Part shown: piece by piece, positions 1-12,300 of the stretch | How positions within the stretch are numbered: the stretch's first letter is position 1 | Layout: each line of letters starts with the position of its first letter | Source: Channallabes apus | Taxonomy: Eukaryota > Chordata > Actinopteri > Siluriformes > Clariidae | DNA length: 64,000 nt | Direction: 5' to 3' | NCBI GenBank assembly: GCA_030522415.1 | Contig: CM060127.1 | Coordinates: 3,265,422 to 3,329,421 of the forward strand | Program-made: the position numbers and the translations under genes | The notes under the pieces: generated by a model | Seen by the model: the letters and a program-made list of their open reading frames with translations, nothing else | Told to the model about the DNA's origin: nothing | Databases searched by the model: none

Positions 1-129
1 AAAAAATGACAAAGCTGTCCATTAAGATAGGATATAGATAACCTGAAACAAAAACATGGAGACAGCTACTACCAAAAATAAAACAGCAGAATAAGCATGG
101 CTTTTAGGATAAATATGATTATTTTTGCA

Positions 130-285
130 GGAGGTCTAGAGGAAGACCAAAGAGGAGATTTATGGATGCAGTGAGAGAGGACATGAAGTTAGCTGGTGTG
201 AGAGAAGAGGATGCAGAGGATAGGGTTAGATGGAGGCAGATGATTCGCTGTGGCGACCCCTGAAAGGGAACAGCTGAAAGACAGA
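130..285 (+). mobile_element. 3' fragment of a non-LTR retrotransposon (RTE/Rex-like)
   Basis: An open frame of about 44 codons reads GRPKRRFMDAVREDMKLAGV and then RWRQMIRCGDP before a stop. This is a recurrent C-terminus of fish LINE reverse transcriptases. The rest of the element lies outside the window or is absent. Confidence 0.65.
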
Positions 286-299
286 GATTATTATTATTT

Positions 300-1639
300 T
301 TGCTTATGTGAGATTAGTTGATCTTGTGGTCTGTGTTGATTTTAAGCTAATTACCGAAGAAATGTCATAGCTGGTGTCAAACTGGCACATTACAATCACC
401 CTAATATTAATACTTCCATCTAGTAGTTACCTGTACAGCTGTGGTACTGTACTTTTCCTGTAGTTGGCGCGCTGACTGATAGTTAATTTAGCCTGAGTCA
501 CAAACAACTTTGGTTAAAGAGGGCGACCTGGTTAGCTTACATGATTACATTTGCAAAGGGGGAAAAGTGTAAAATATTGTTATAACTCGGGAGAATTTTG
601 ACCGCGGAGTAAATTACTAGCTAGTGAAAAACGGGAGTGTTAGCAGGTACAGTCTGTATATTTGTGGGAAGATCAGTGTTTTGTAACACCCCAGCATTTT
701 ATTGTCACAAGCAGTGAGATTAATAAAGTTCTAATGCTAGCAACTTAACTAAATGCTGTGTCATGCTAGCACTACAGTTAACAGTTTAGCGTTCATTCAT
801 CACTTCGCCATCTTCGTAACCCTGCAAACATTCTACAGAGAAAGCTAAAAAGCTCAGACATCTTAACCGTTTCTTTCATACACAGGTGGGGTATTTTGGC
901 TAACTAGCAGCTATTCTCAGCTAAATTATCATCCAGTACCTCAGACCAGCCGGAAAGTTTGTGTGTAACTTTAACACGGTAACAGTAATAAATGTTACAT
1001 ATAGTAATAATTTTTCAGTCATATGTGACTAAGGTGAGTGAACATGTGTATACAGACCTTGTATTTAACGCCATTTCCCCTTAAATGTCCGAGGAGGATG
1101 AACCGTCATCAGCGGTGTGGGAGCTCAACTGCCACCTACTGCATAGAACACGTATTGCACCATTAGACCTAAATCGATACTTCATGCGCTATTACTTACG
1201 TCTGAATAAAGGAGCAACCAATCACACAGCTGGCTCCGCCCTATCGCTCTTGATTGATAGAACGACTAATTCTGCTGAAAAGCCGCATTATGAAATGAAT
1301 AGGCCATCGTGAAAAACGGGATTTTGAAATAAAAACTGACTTTGAAAAAATGACATTTTGAAATAAAAACAGCAGGAATTAAATAAAATGCCTCTGTAAT
1401 AATCTCTGTTATTGGGAAAAATAATGACCATGAAATATTATTTCATAATAATAAGTAAATATATTTCACAACAATAAGCTTTTTTTCAAAATGTTCCATT
1501 ATTTCACAATATCATTCTCATATTACATATATTTGTCCAATTTATTCATAGTTATTTATTTCATAATGTCCTATTTATTTATTTAATTTTGAACACTTTG
1601 GAGTTCCATACTGTAAACCACTAAAAGATGAAACAACGT
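300..1639. other. Non-coding, nothing recognised
   Basis: No homologous exon, element or RNA was recognised. A 75-codon open frame at 1085-1312 has no familiar domain and no splice or promoter support. Confidence 0.6.
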
Positions 1640-2000
1640 GTAATTTTACTTGGTATCGCTACCGTAAGCTTATGAGAATATGAGAATAGCACACCTGTAA
1701 TGTGTGTGCTAGTAATCTTTTTGTAAATCGCTCTGGATAAGAGCATCTTCCAAATGCCTAAATGTAAATGTAATTTTTCCTGCCGCTGTTGACATAAACC
1801 TCAGAGAAAATAAGGCCAGTGCATGTATGATTTTACCTGGTATTATTACCGTAAACCTTAGAGAATAGGAGGCCAATACATTTGAAATTTCACTGATAGA
1901 TTTACCATACACCTCAAAGAACAGAACACCTCAAATATAATTTTACTTGATAGCATTACTGTTAATCTTAGAAAGCAGGAGACCAAATCACTTCCAGTTG
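1640..2000 (+). repeat. Decayed minisatellite, unit about 55 bp
   Basis: Five or so units beginning ttttacctggtattattacc and containing cttagagaa...aggagaccaa recur near 1641, 1778, 1832, 1888 and 1941. The L2-type tail at 1715-1775 interrupts the array. Confidence 0.65.
1715..1775 (+). repeat. L2-type LINE/SINE 3' tail
   Basis: The stretch containing tcgctctggataagagcatc and ending in aaatgtaaatgtaa is the widespread 3' tail of teleost L2-clade LINEs and their SINE partners. Confidence 0.6.
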
Positions 2001-2493
2001 AACCCAAGACCTTTTGCTGTAATATATAATTTACACAACAATTTGCGATTTAAAATTAGACCTGTTACTATAAAACAGTAATTCCACTGTTCAAATGTAA
2101 GCACTGGATAGTCAATAAGGTAAACTTTTAGAGGCAAAAAAGAGAATCACCAACCCCACTGTCTCTGCCTTTGACTTTTGTCAATCTGTCTTTAAGGAGA
2201 AGAATGATGTTTTAGTCCCCCTCTGTCTCCAAAACTTATTTAAAGGTGGCAGTGTTTGACGTGTGACAACACTGAGAAAAAAAAATCTTCAGCACAAATA
2301 ACATGTGCACAATTCAGTTTATACAGGGGTAATACAGAAAATATTTACACCCACCTTGGCCACTCAAGGAAAAGAGATAATCTGTTTTATCCTTTATTAG
2401 AACTGAAACATTAAAAAGTCAGAGATTTCAATATAATGTAAGAACATGTTTAGAAATGTGCTCCATTTACTTTATTGATTTATAGTTACATTT

Positions 2494-5400
2494 TTTGCTC
2501 AACAATATTTTTATTGATTTTAACAGGGATAAAACAGGGTAAACATGTAATGTTTTAATACAGGTTTTATAATCCCCTTATAAACCCTATAGCACCCACC
2601 CCGTCCCTCCCCGACTCCAAGCCAGTTTTACAAGCATAAGAAAGGCTAAACGCCAGGCATTGAGAGAAACCAAAAAAGAAAAAAGAATATGGAGCTGGAA
2701 GTTTTTTGGTTCTACGTGCAAAAAATAAATAAATAAAGAGGAATAAAAAGGGGAAAGAAAACAAACAAACAAGTAATTAAATAAGACAGGAATCAAACTA
2801 TAAATGTATATGAAAAAAGTGAAGGAAGGGCCCCCACACCTGTTGAAATTTAAAGTCTGAGTAATGAATTGTGTAGTGAATCTTCTCCAGGGACAGACAG
2901 GACATGATATCCCTGAGCCACTGGGCGTGAGTGGGTGACGTGGCATCCTTCCACTTGAATAAAAGAGAACGCCTGGCCAGGAGTGTCGCAAAAGATAACA
3001 ATCTCTTTTTGGCTGGACTTAGACTCTTACCCTCTTCTCCAGTGACACCAAAAAGAGCAATCAGAGGGTCTGGTTCAAGATTGCAATTCAATATGAAGGA
3101 CAGGGTCTTAAAAACATCCCTCCAGAATTTTTCCAAATTCGGGCATGTCCAGTACATATGAATAAGAGACGCCTCTCCGCTTTTACATTTATTACAACAA
3201 GGATCAATGTCTGGGTAGAAACGGGAGAGTTTAAGTTTGGAGAAATGAGCCCTGTGTACAACCTTAAACTGTAATAAAGAGTGGCGGGCACATAAGGAGG
3301 TTGAGTTGATAAGTTTAAGAATTGAATTCCAAGTATCATCTGATAGTGACAGATTTAAATCGTTCTCCCAAGCAGTTTTAATTTTACACAGAGGGGTGTG
3401 ACTCGAAGCCATCAATCCACCATAAATAGTGGATATTAGGCCTTTACGCAGCGGCGACAAACAGAGGAGATTGTCTAGAATGTTTGCTGCAGGAGCCTCA
3501 GGGAAATTTGGTATTAAAGAGCGAATGAAGTGTCTTACTTGCAGATATCTGAAAAAGTGAGAATTGGGTAAGTTAAACCTTTCGGAAAGCTGTTCAAATG
3601 ATGCAAACTTATGGTCAACGAACAGGTCTTTGCAAAGCTTGATGCCCTTATTGTACCATTCCTGAAACACTGAGTCATGTAAAGAAGGTTGGAAGAGATG
3701 GTTAGAGACGATAGGACTGGACAGAGAGAAGCCCAGAAGACCGCTGTGCTTTCTGAACTGAGCCCATACTCTCAAGGTATGCACCACTACTGAGTTATTG
3801 ATTAATTTAATTGAGGGGATGGGGAGAGCAGATCCAAGGAGTGCAGAGACAGAGAGATTTTTGATAGACTTTATCTCCATTTCCACCCAGGCAGGCCGAT
3901 TAGGTTGGTTATGAAAATATGACCAAAAAATGACAGAACGAATGTTTGCTGCCCAGTAGTAGAAACGAAAATTAGGTAGAGCCATGCCACCGTCTCTTTT
4001 AGATCTTTGAAGTAGGGACTTATTCAATCGTGGATGTTTACCTTTCCAAAGGTAAGAAGATATAATTGAGTCTAACGCGCCAAAGTAAGATTTGGGAATA
4101 AAAACAGGTACAGACTGAAAGAGATATAAAAATTTAGGGAGAATACTCATTTTAATGGCATTAATGCGGCCCACCAGGGACATGGACAGTGGTGACCATC
4201 GTCCCAAGTCCTTTCTTGTTTGGTTCAACAACCTAAAAAAAATTTCTTTAAAAAGGTGTTTATGTTTCCTTGTGATTGTAATACCAAGATAGGTAAACTG
4301 ATTTTTCACAATGTTGAATGGAAAATTGTGCATACCAGTTGTTACTGCTGTATTATCTAGCAGAAAAAGTTCACTTTTGTGCAAATTTAATTTATATCCT
4401 GAAAAATAGCTAAATTCCCTGAGCAATGACAGCACATGTGGCAGAGAGGAGACTGGATTCGATAAAAAAAGTAGAAGATCATCTGCATAAAGGGAAACTT
4501 TATGTTCTTCTCCCTGCCTCCAAATCCCAGATATATTTCTACAGCTTCGGAATGCAATTGCTAGTGGCTCAATGGCGAGGTTAAAGAGCAATGGGCTAAG
4601 GGGACACCCCTGACGAGTTCCCCGCTGAAGACTGAATGGTTGAGACTGTTGAGCATTTGTCAGAACTGAGGCAGTAGGGCTTGAATATAATAATTTAACC
4701 CAAGTGATAAAACTTGGACCAAAATTGAATTTTTCTAAAGCCCTGAATAAATACTCCCATTCCACACGATCAAAAGCCTTTTCAGCATCCAAAGAAAGGA
4801 CACACCCAGGGGTCTCCTCTGATGGTGTGTACAAGATATCCATAAGGCGTCGAATGTTAAAGTAAGAATAACGATTTTTAACAAAACCGGTCTGGTCCTC
4901 AGATATAATTGAGGGTAGAACATTCTCTAATCTACGAGCCAAGACTTTAGCAAGGATTTTAACATCCACATTGAGAAGAGAGATTGGTCTATATGAGGAG
5001 CACTCTGTTGGGTCCTTATCCTTCTTTGCTATGAGGGTGATGCGAGCCTCATTAAATGACGCAGGCATCTTACCTTGCTTGAAAGATTCAGATAGAACCA
5101 AAGCTAGTTGTGGTGCAAGGTATGAGGAGAATGATTTAAAAAACTCTGCAGGGAACCCGTCAGGACCCGGGGACTTACCAGATTGCAATGATGAGATAGC
5201 TGAACTGATTTCCTCTTGTGATATGGGCTCTTCTAATCTTAATCTAGAATCAGGGGACAGTGTTGGGATATTTAGTTGAGTCAAGAAATTTTCAACTGAA
5301 CTATGGTCCTTTGGGAACTCAGAAGTATATAATCGAGAATAAAAATTCCTGAATGCATCATTAATTTTAGAATGGTCGGTAGTGATGGTACCATCCTCCA

Positions 5401-6033
5401 TCCGAATTTTCGTAATTTGTTGTTGTGCTCTAAATCCTTTTAACTGATTAGCTAAAAGTTTCCCAGATTTGTCACCATGAATGTAAAATTGGCTCCTACT
5501 CTTTAATAATTGCCGTTCAATTACATGCGTTGAAATAAGTTCAAACTTAGTTTGCACTTCTACGCGTTTTTTATAGAGATCGGGGTTTTTAAATAGAGCA
5601 TACTGCTGGTCAATTTCTTTAATTTGGTTGGTCAAATCTTTTCGTTCTTTATATGCCTTCCTTTTCATATTTGCAGTGTATGAAATTATCTGTCCCCTGA
5701 GGTAGGCTTTCAGAGCATCCCAAACAACCAAACGTGACACTTCAGGTGTTTCATTTGTGGTGAGGAAAAAAACTATCTGGTCTTCCATAAATTTTTCAAA
5801 ATCGTCCTCCATCAGTAACGATGAATTAAAGCGCCAATGTTTAGTAACCTGAGGGAGATCGGGGAGTTTTATAGACATGACCACTGGAGCGTGATCTGAT
5901 ATCACAATGCTCTGATAAGCACAAGAAGTAACCATTGGGATCAGTTGATTATCTATAAAGAAATAATCAATTCTGGAGAAAGTATGATGAACATGTGAGA
6001 AAAAGGAGTATTCTCTCTTTTTTGGATTAAGGA
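2494..6033 (-). mobile_element. Young 5'-truncated L1-like non-LTR retrotransposon
   Basis: A 3.54-kb insertion bounded by a perfect 16-bp target duplication, atttatagttacattt, at 2478-2493 and 6034-6049, with a very short A-tail at the 3' (left) end. These are the marks of target-primed reverse transcription. The 5' end is cut inside the endonuclease domain, and the remaining ORF2 is open to its stop. Confidence 0.93.
2798..6033 (-). CDS. L1-like ORF2 protein, N-terminally truncated
   Basis: The frame is open from the element's 5' boundary to a stop at 2798; its first Met is at 5935. It begins in the last part of an apurinic-type endonuclease (ISDHAPVV, the catalytic SDH motif). Numbering from that Met, reverse transcriptase follows with RPISLLNVDVKILAKVLARR near 316, LDAEKAFDRVEW near 382 and the active site SLYADDLLLF with YADD at 483-486. 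A C-terminal Cys/His cluster (CCNKCKSGEASLIHMYWTCP) is typical of the L1 clade. Without its 5' end and ORF1 the copy cannot move by itself. Confidence 0.92.
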
Positions 6034-6049
6034 ATTTATAGTTACATTT

Positions 6050-7044
6050 GAAGATTACTGTGTGTTTTATCCACCTATTGAGAGATTAAAAGTGACATCA
6101 GCATCTGACCTGATCACTGTCACACACCGAGGTGGACACATACAGTATGTGGCACCAAAATGTGTTGAAGGACAAGAAAATGTACTTTTGCAATCAATGA
6201 CTAATAGAGGAGACACACTGCATTGTACATTTTAAATTAACACAGCAGGGAAGTGGAGACAGATTACTTTATTGAGTAAAAGTGAATCAAGAGTTCCAAA
6301 AATTGAAAGGCTTCAGTGGATGTTGATTCGTTTACTTCGTGTTGACAACTTCTGGATTCTTCACCAATAATGCTTCCCTAAACACACACAACAAAAGTCA
6401 CAAAGGAAGATTTTAAGTCATGCCAAAAAAAAAAAAAAAAGTTAAATTGTGCTTTGTAGAGAGGGGGTGCCAAAACTTTGTTGAAAGGTGTAAATACATT
6501 GTATTTTCTCTGATGGGTTTATTTATTTACAATATACTGTATATTTTAGCCTAATGATGGCCTCTTTTACTTGCATACATACTGTACCTCTTTGGACCTC
6601 CTGTTGAGAGTTTGAGTGAACAGCTAACAAATGCAAATTTAACATTCAGACTACCTCCAGGCTTTTTATCTGTGTGGTTAGTCACAGAGTAATGATGGAA
6701 TGGGACACACCTGGTCATGCACATGCTTGTCAGCCATTGTTCCATTATTTATGAGCCCCACAACGTGTGTATTAAAATCGCTGTAATTCCTGAATGATTA
6801 ATTCCACACTTTTGTCCAACACATTAAATTAAATTAAACTAAAGCGGAAAGTCTTAAATTCTTAAAACACTTACTTTTATTCCAAAAATGTATGGACCTG
6901 ACTCTATTATGGATTTACCAATTAATATATCGATGTGTAAATGTTTCTGTGGCTTTTTTCAGCATCAACCCTTTTTATTGTCAATTAGAGAATAAAAAAA
7001 TAGTTTTCCAACTTTCCATTAAATGCTCATATGGACAGACAAAC
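6050..7044. other. Probable 3' end region of vwa3a, exons not identified
   Basis: The missing vwa3a terminal exon or exons should lie here or further left, past the L1. A weak candidate near 6545-6617 on the minus strand fits the phase, but nothing else supports it. Confidence 0.4.
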
Positions 7045-7142
7045 CTGAGGTCTTTGGCTTGTTTCTGGAACATTCTCAACTTTTCAATCTCATTCCTCAG
7101 CCTCTTCAGATCATCGCTATGAAACTCTGGGAGAACGGAGTC
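7045..7142 (-). CDS. vwa3a: vwa3a exon 30 (last exon identified)
   Basis: It encodes DSVLPEFHSDDLKRLRNEIE and then KLRMFQKQAKDL, a coiled-coil-like helix. It ends in phase 2 at a GTTTGT donor, so at least one further exon follows at lower coordinates. A possible terminal exon near 6545-6617 (minus, reaching a stop after about 24 residues) fits the phase but has no recognisable homology. Confidence 0.75.
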
Positions 7143-9251
7143 CTGCGGCAGGAGAACGTAATGCATTCATATTGTTTTCCATGCATTTATGGCAGGCATA
7201 TTATTACTTCATAGTAACTAATAGTACTCACACAGGGAAGATGAAATGAAACAATTACACAATAAAGAAAAGTATGAATTTTTTTAACATCATAAAAAAT
7301 ATATTTCTTTCCCAGGAGAGGATCTTTGGAAAAAGGAAAAAAAAAAAAAAAAAACCTCCCTTCAGCTTTTAATGAACTGAATCCTGTAACATGTGGTTCG
7401 TCTATGCCCATATCTTTAGACTTCTTAATGATCTTATGAAGTCTGAACTGCACAGTCCCTCCAAGGTTACACTCCAAGGAACCAGTAAGGAATGTGGCAG
7501 ATGTGCATGGATGTGTGGGTGGATGGCTGAATGGATGGGTAAGTGGATGAAGGGATAAACAGCTAGACAGACAAAAATATCATCTTTAGTTTAATGGTTG
7601 AATGCGTGGATAGAGGTATGCATTAAAGCACGGATGGATAAAACTATGGACTAATGGATGCCTTAAAGAATGGATAGATAGACAGACATATTTATGCATT
7701 AATGGATGAACTTATGGATGGATGAATGTGACAGAAGGTAAGGGATGATGGGTGGATGATGTGAAGAAAAGATGGATAAGTAGAGAGATATACGGATGGG
7801 TGGATAATGAAATAAGAAATATATGGATGGATAAATGGATATAGAAATAGATTAAGAAATGGTGGCTAGATAGGATGATGCATGAATGAACTGACAGATA
7901 GATACATACAATATCATAGAAAGGATGGACAGACATTGATAGGTTGATTGTGAAATGGGTTGATAAAGGTATGTACTGAAATTATGTATATAATTCTGAG
8001 GAGATCTGCAAAGGTTGGGGTGTAGAGCAAAAGTGGGTGGAGCTAAGGATAAATAGCTATATAAGCAGTCTAATCAATAGTCTAATCAAGCAGATATTTT
8101 GTGCGCCCTAATCTATATGTGAATTTAAGATAAAAAAATAATGATTTTGTTGCCCCTAAAACATGTCTTTCTTAAGCCAATCAGATTTCAGTGAGCATTT
8201 CACATGATTAGCACTGAGCCACAAAAAATCCCACCAAAATATGACCAGCCTTGCCAACATTGAGAATATAATCAAACATTTATTGTATGTTTGATTATAT
8301 TCTCAATCTTGGCAAGACTGGCCATATTTTTTGTATTATTTCAAGCTATTCCTGTACACAGTGTACATTTTACACATACACTTATGTGTGATTTTAGACA
8401 CACCCAGAGTGTGTGATTCTCACCTCGCCAGCACTGAACCCGCTGCTCAGGAGCTCTTGAGCCGCACTTGTGTCCGCAGCTGACGGGACCTGGTGGAACC
8501 GGCCTCTGGTTTTGTGGGCCAGGCTTTTCAGAACCATGGCTGAGCTGTTGGAGGAAAAGAATTATACATCACAAATGCAGCTCCATCTCCTGTGTACGAG
8601 CTGTGCATGACCTGCCTCTGGCTAATTTATTCTAGCAGACATCCTCCTGAGTGGCGGAGTTATGCTGTAATCATGCAAGTGAAGGTGTGGCAGTGCAGCA
8701 CCTGTCCAGGTCACTCAGCGTGACCGTGTGGATGATGATGTGCTTTCCTGATGTCAGTCTCTCGAGCTCCTTCAGCACCAGATCGCAACTACAGTCCCAC
8801 CGACCATCACTGATCAGATACACACCGACTGAGTCGCCCAACACACATGCTGCCTGATAGCGAGTCAGAGTTCAATCAATCGCACCTTATAGCAACTTAA
8901 GTTGAACCAAACTGTTTCACAGCATTAAAAAAAAAATGACAAGATAGCAATAAAAATTTTTTTTTTAATTATAATAAACACATGAAATTTAAAATATCAA
9001 AAGCCATTCTAAATAAGTCCGTCTTAAATTTTAAATAGAAAAATTAAAAATTGCAATAATATAGCAATAAAAAACACAAAACAAAATAAAACTTTTTAAA
9101 TATATATTTTTTTTCTAAAATATCAAATGCTATTCGGAATAAATGACAGTTTATATTCAGTGACAGTTAATGATAGATAGATCATCAGCGCTCTGCAGTA
9201 CACTGCATATATTTTGTACACATCTCAAACCCTGTCTGATATTTACAGGCT

Positions 9252-9313
<62 letters not shown>

Positions 9314-12300
9314 CTGCAGTGCATGTAGAATAGAGGTTCCTCCGTGTGTGTTCAGCTGACCCAGCCATGTTACTGCTTCCCTGCACCTCTCCTCTGAGGC
9401 CTCTACCAGCTCGTCCTGCCACACTCGCACCTCTTCAGAGAATGCCACTATACTGAATCTGACTTACACAGACACACACAGTCATACACACAAATACACA
9501 CACATTGAACAGAAACAAAAGAAAAGACAGACACATGAATGGGTAAAAAAAGGCAGTAACAAGCCTATAAACAGGCAGAGAGACACGTTTAATGAATTCA
9601 CCTCAGTCTGTTGGCGTGCAGCTGATCCCAGATCAGTGAGGTGAGCTCTCTTTGCAGCGGGGTAAGCCAGGGCGACATGGAGCCCGACACATCCAGCAGC
9701 ACACACACGTCTCTCTCCAACACGCAGCCAAACACACGCTTGCTGCCTGCACGAATATAAATATAAATATATCAGAAATATTTACTAATTACCTAAAAGT
9801 AGCAGACGTGAGGTAGAATTTGTATTTAACCTTAAAACTCTGAAATGATCAAAATATTTTGTTCCTCTATGTCATGCTGCTCTCAGGGAAAAACACACCA
9901 CACACTGCAGGTGCAGGAAATCACTTATTCTTTTATTTAAGTTTGTCACAGTCTCTTAAAACAAAAAAAACTCAACAGAAACAAACTTAGAGCCACCCCA
10001 CTGGTGGCTTCTCCCAGTGCGGTCTGCAGGCGGAAAACACAAGAAAGTCCAGGCGTCCTTATCAACGCGACATAAAGAAACTCGAGACTGTCTGCCGATC
10101 CTCGGCTGAAGTAGACCAAAAACAGTGAAGCTGTCCTGCTTCACTGTACCTCGCCTGCAGATACCGCTAGCCCTTGGGAGAGACACAGAAAGAGACAAGT
10201 GAATGGGTGCTGTGGCATAATGGTGACCAGACACTGTAGTGTGGGTTCGGCTGGGTTAAGTAGTGCGACACATGAGGTAGAGACAGGTGTTTCTGATTAC
10301 ACATTAAGGGTAGACAAAGACATACATTGACACACTAGGGGGAGACAAAGCTACAGCTCAGTAAGCCGGAGAACCGGATCTCCGGGGCTGCGGAGGCTCG
10401 GATGTTACATTACCCCCCTCCCCAGGACCGGCTTCCTGAAGAGGAGGTGGGCACTCTCCTTGCGTCACCGAAGGGGGTCGGAACCCGCCGACCTGATGGA
10501 ATTGCCGGCGGGCGGGTCGGCCCCGGGCCCGCGGCGCAGGACGGTCCGGCCGTGCCCTGTGGAACTCGGAAATGAGTTCGGGGCTCAGTATGTCCCGCGC
10601 CGGGACCCAGCTGCGTTCCTCCGGTCCATACCCTTCCCACTCCACCAGATATTGGAGTGAGCCTCCTCGCCTTCGGGAGTCCAATAATTGTTGGACCTTA
10701 AACGCTGGAGCCCCCTCGATCTCCACAGCCCCAGGTAGCGAGGGGGTGACGACCCCCTCGTCCAGCGGTCCCCCCCTCACTGGCCTGAGAAGAGAGATAT
10801 GAAAGGTGGGGTTAATGCGCATGTGTGAGGGGAGTTGTAACTTAAATGATACAGGGTTTATTTGTGCTATAACAGGGAAGGGGCCGATGAACCGAGGGGA
10901 GAGTTTACGACAGGGGAGGTTTAAAGAGAGGTCCCTTGTAGAGAGCCAAACCCGATCACCTACCTGGAGCGGAGGACTTTCCCTTCGCCGCCTATCGGCG
11001 AATTTTTTAAAACGGCGAACTGCTTGGGAGATATGGGCATGCGCACCCTCCCATACTTTCTCCGCTTTCTTAAACCACTCATCCACCATGGGGATATTGG
11101 TGGGAGTGGCATCCCAGGGACAGAGCGGCGGTTGGTATCCGAGTATACATTGAAACGGCGTTAGGCCGGTTGAGGAGTGTTTTAAGGAGTTTTGCGCATA
11201 TTCCGCCCAGGGTAAATAGTCCGCCCATTCATGTTGTCGACTACTACAATATGCACGAAGGAACTTCCCGAGATCTTGCACAGTCCGCTCTGCCTGCCCA
11301 TTAGACTCCGGGTGATAGCCTGAGGTTAGACTAATAGTGGTCCCCAACTTCTGGAAAAAAGCTTTCCAGACTCTAGCGATAAATTGGGGACCACGATCTG
11401 AAACTATGTCCTCCGGAATACCATAGTAGCGAAACACTGTATTGAATAGGGTTTCTGTCACCTGAGAAGCGGTCGGGAGAGCGCAGAACGGGACGAATCG
11501 ACAGCCTTTAGAAAACCGATCCACCACTACTAGCACTGTCGTGTAACCTTGTGACACTGGCAGGTCCGTTACAAAATCCACCGCTAGGTGGGACCACGGT
11601 CTGTTTGGTGTGGGCAAGGGTATTAATTTACCAACTGGCAACCCTCGAGGGCTTTTTGTAGTTGCACAGGTAGCACAAGACGAAACAACTGTTTTCACTG
11701 TTTCCCGCATTTTTGGCCACCAGAACCTAGGTTCTAGTAGTTGGAAGGTTTTTAATTCGCCGGGGTGTCCAGATGTGAGGTTAATGTGAGCCTCAACCGT
11801 CACTCGTTCACGTAGGGACTCCGGTACGTAGGTTCGATCCGGAGGACAGTCGGACGGCACGGACTCGGTTCGTGTCGCCTGGGCTATCTCCGTATCGAGA
11901 TCCCACGCAATCGGAGCCACCACGAGTGCAGGGGGCAAAATAGGTTCAGGATCTGTGGTTCGATCCTGCGCCGCGAAACAGCGGGAGAGCGCATCCGCCT
12001 TGATGTTTTTAGAGCCGGGTCGATATGTAATAGTGAAGTGAAAACGAGTGAAAAACAGTGCCCAGCGGGCTTGACGAGGGTTTAGTCTCTTAGCTTGTTG
12101 GAGGTACTCTAGGTTTTTATGATCTGTGAGCACCGTAAAAGGATGTTCTGCTCCCTCCAACCAATGCCTCCACTCCTCTAACGCCGCTTTTATGGCTAGC
12201 AGTTCTCGATTGCCGATATCATAATTGCTCTCAGCAGGTGTCAGTTTCCTCGAAAAAAAAGCGCAGGGATGTAGCTTCTCTGGGTGTCCCTGGCGCTGTG

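Noticed and set aside
1085..1312. 75-codon plus-strand ORF starting MSEEDEPSSAV
   Set aside because: No familiar domain, no clear splice sites and low complexity of evidence; likely chance.
7328..7470. Open minus-strand stretch reading VQFRLHKIIKKSKDMGIDEP between vwa3a exons 29 and 30
   Set aside because: It could be an exon, but its only good donor would end in phase 2 while exon 30 needs phase 0. A long T run follows directly, and no homology was recognised.
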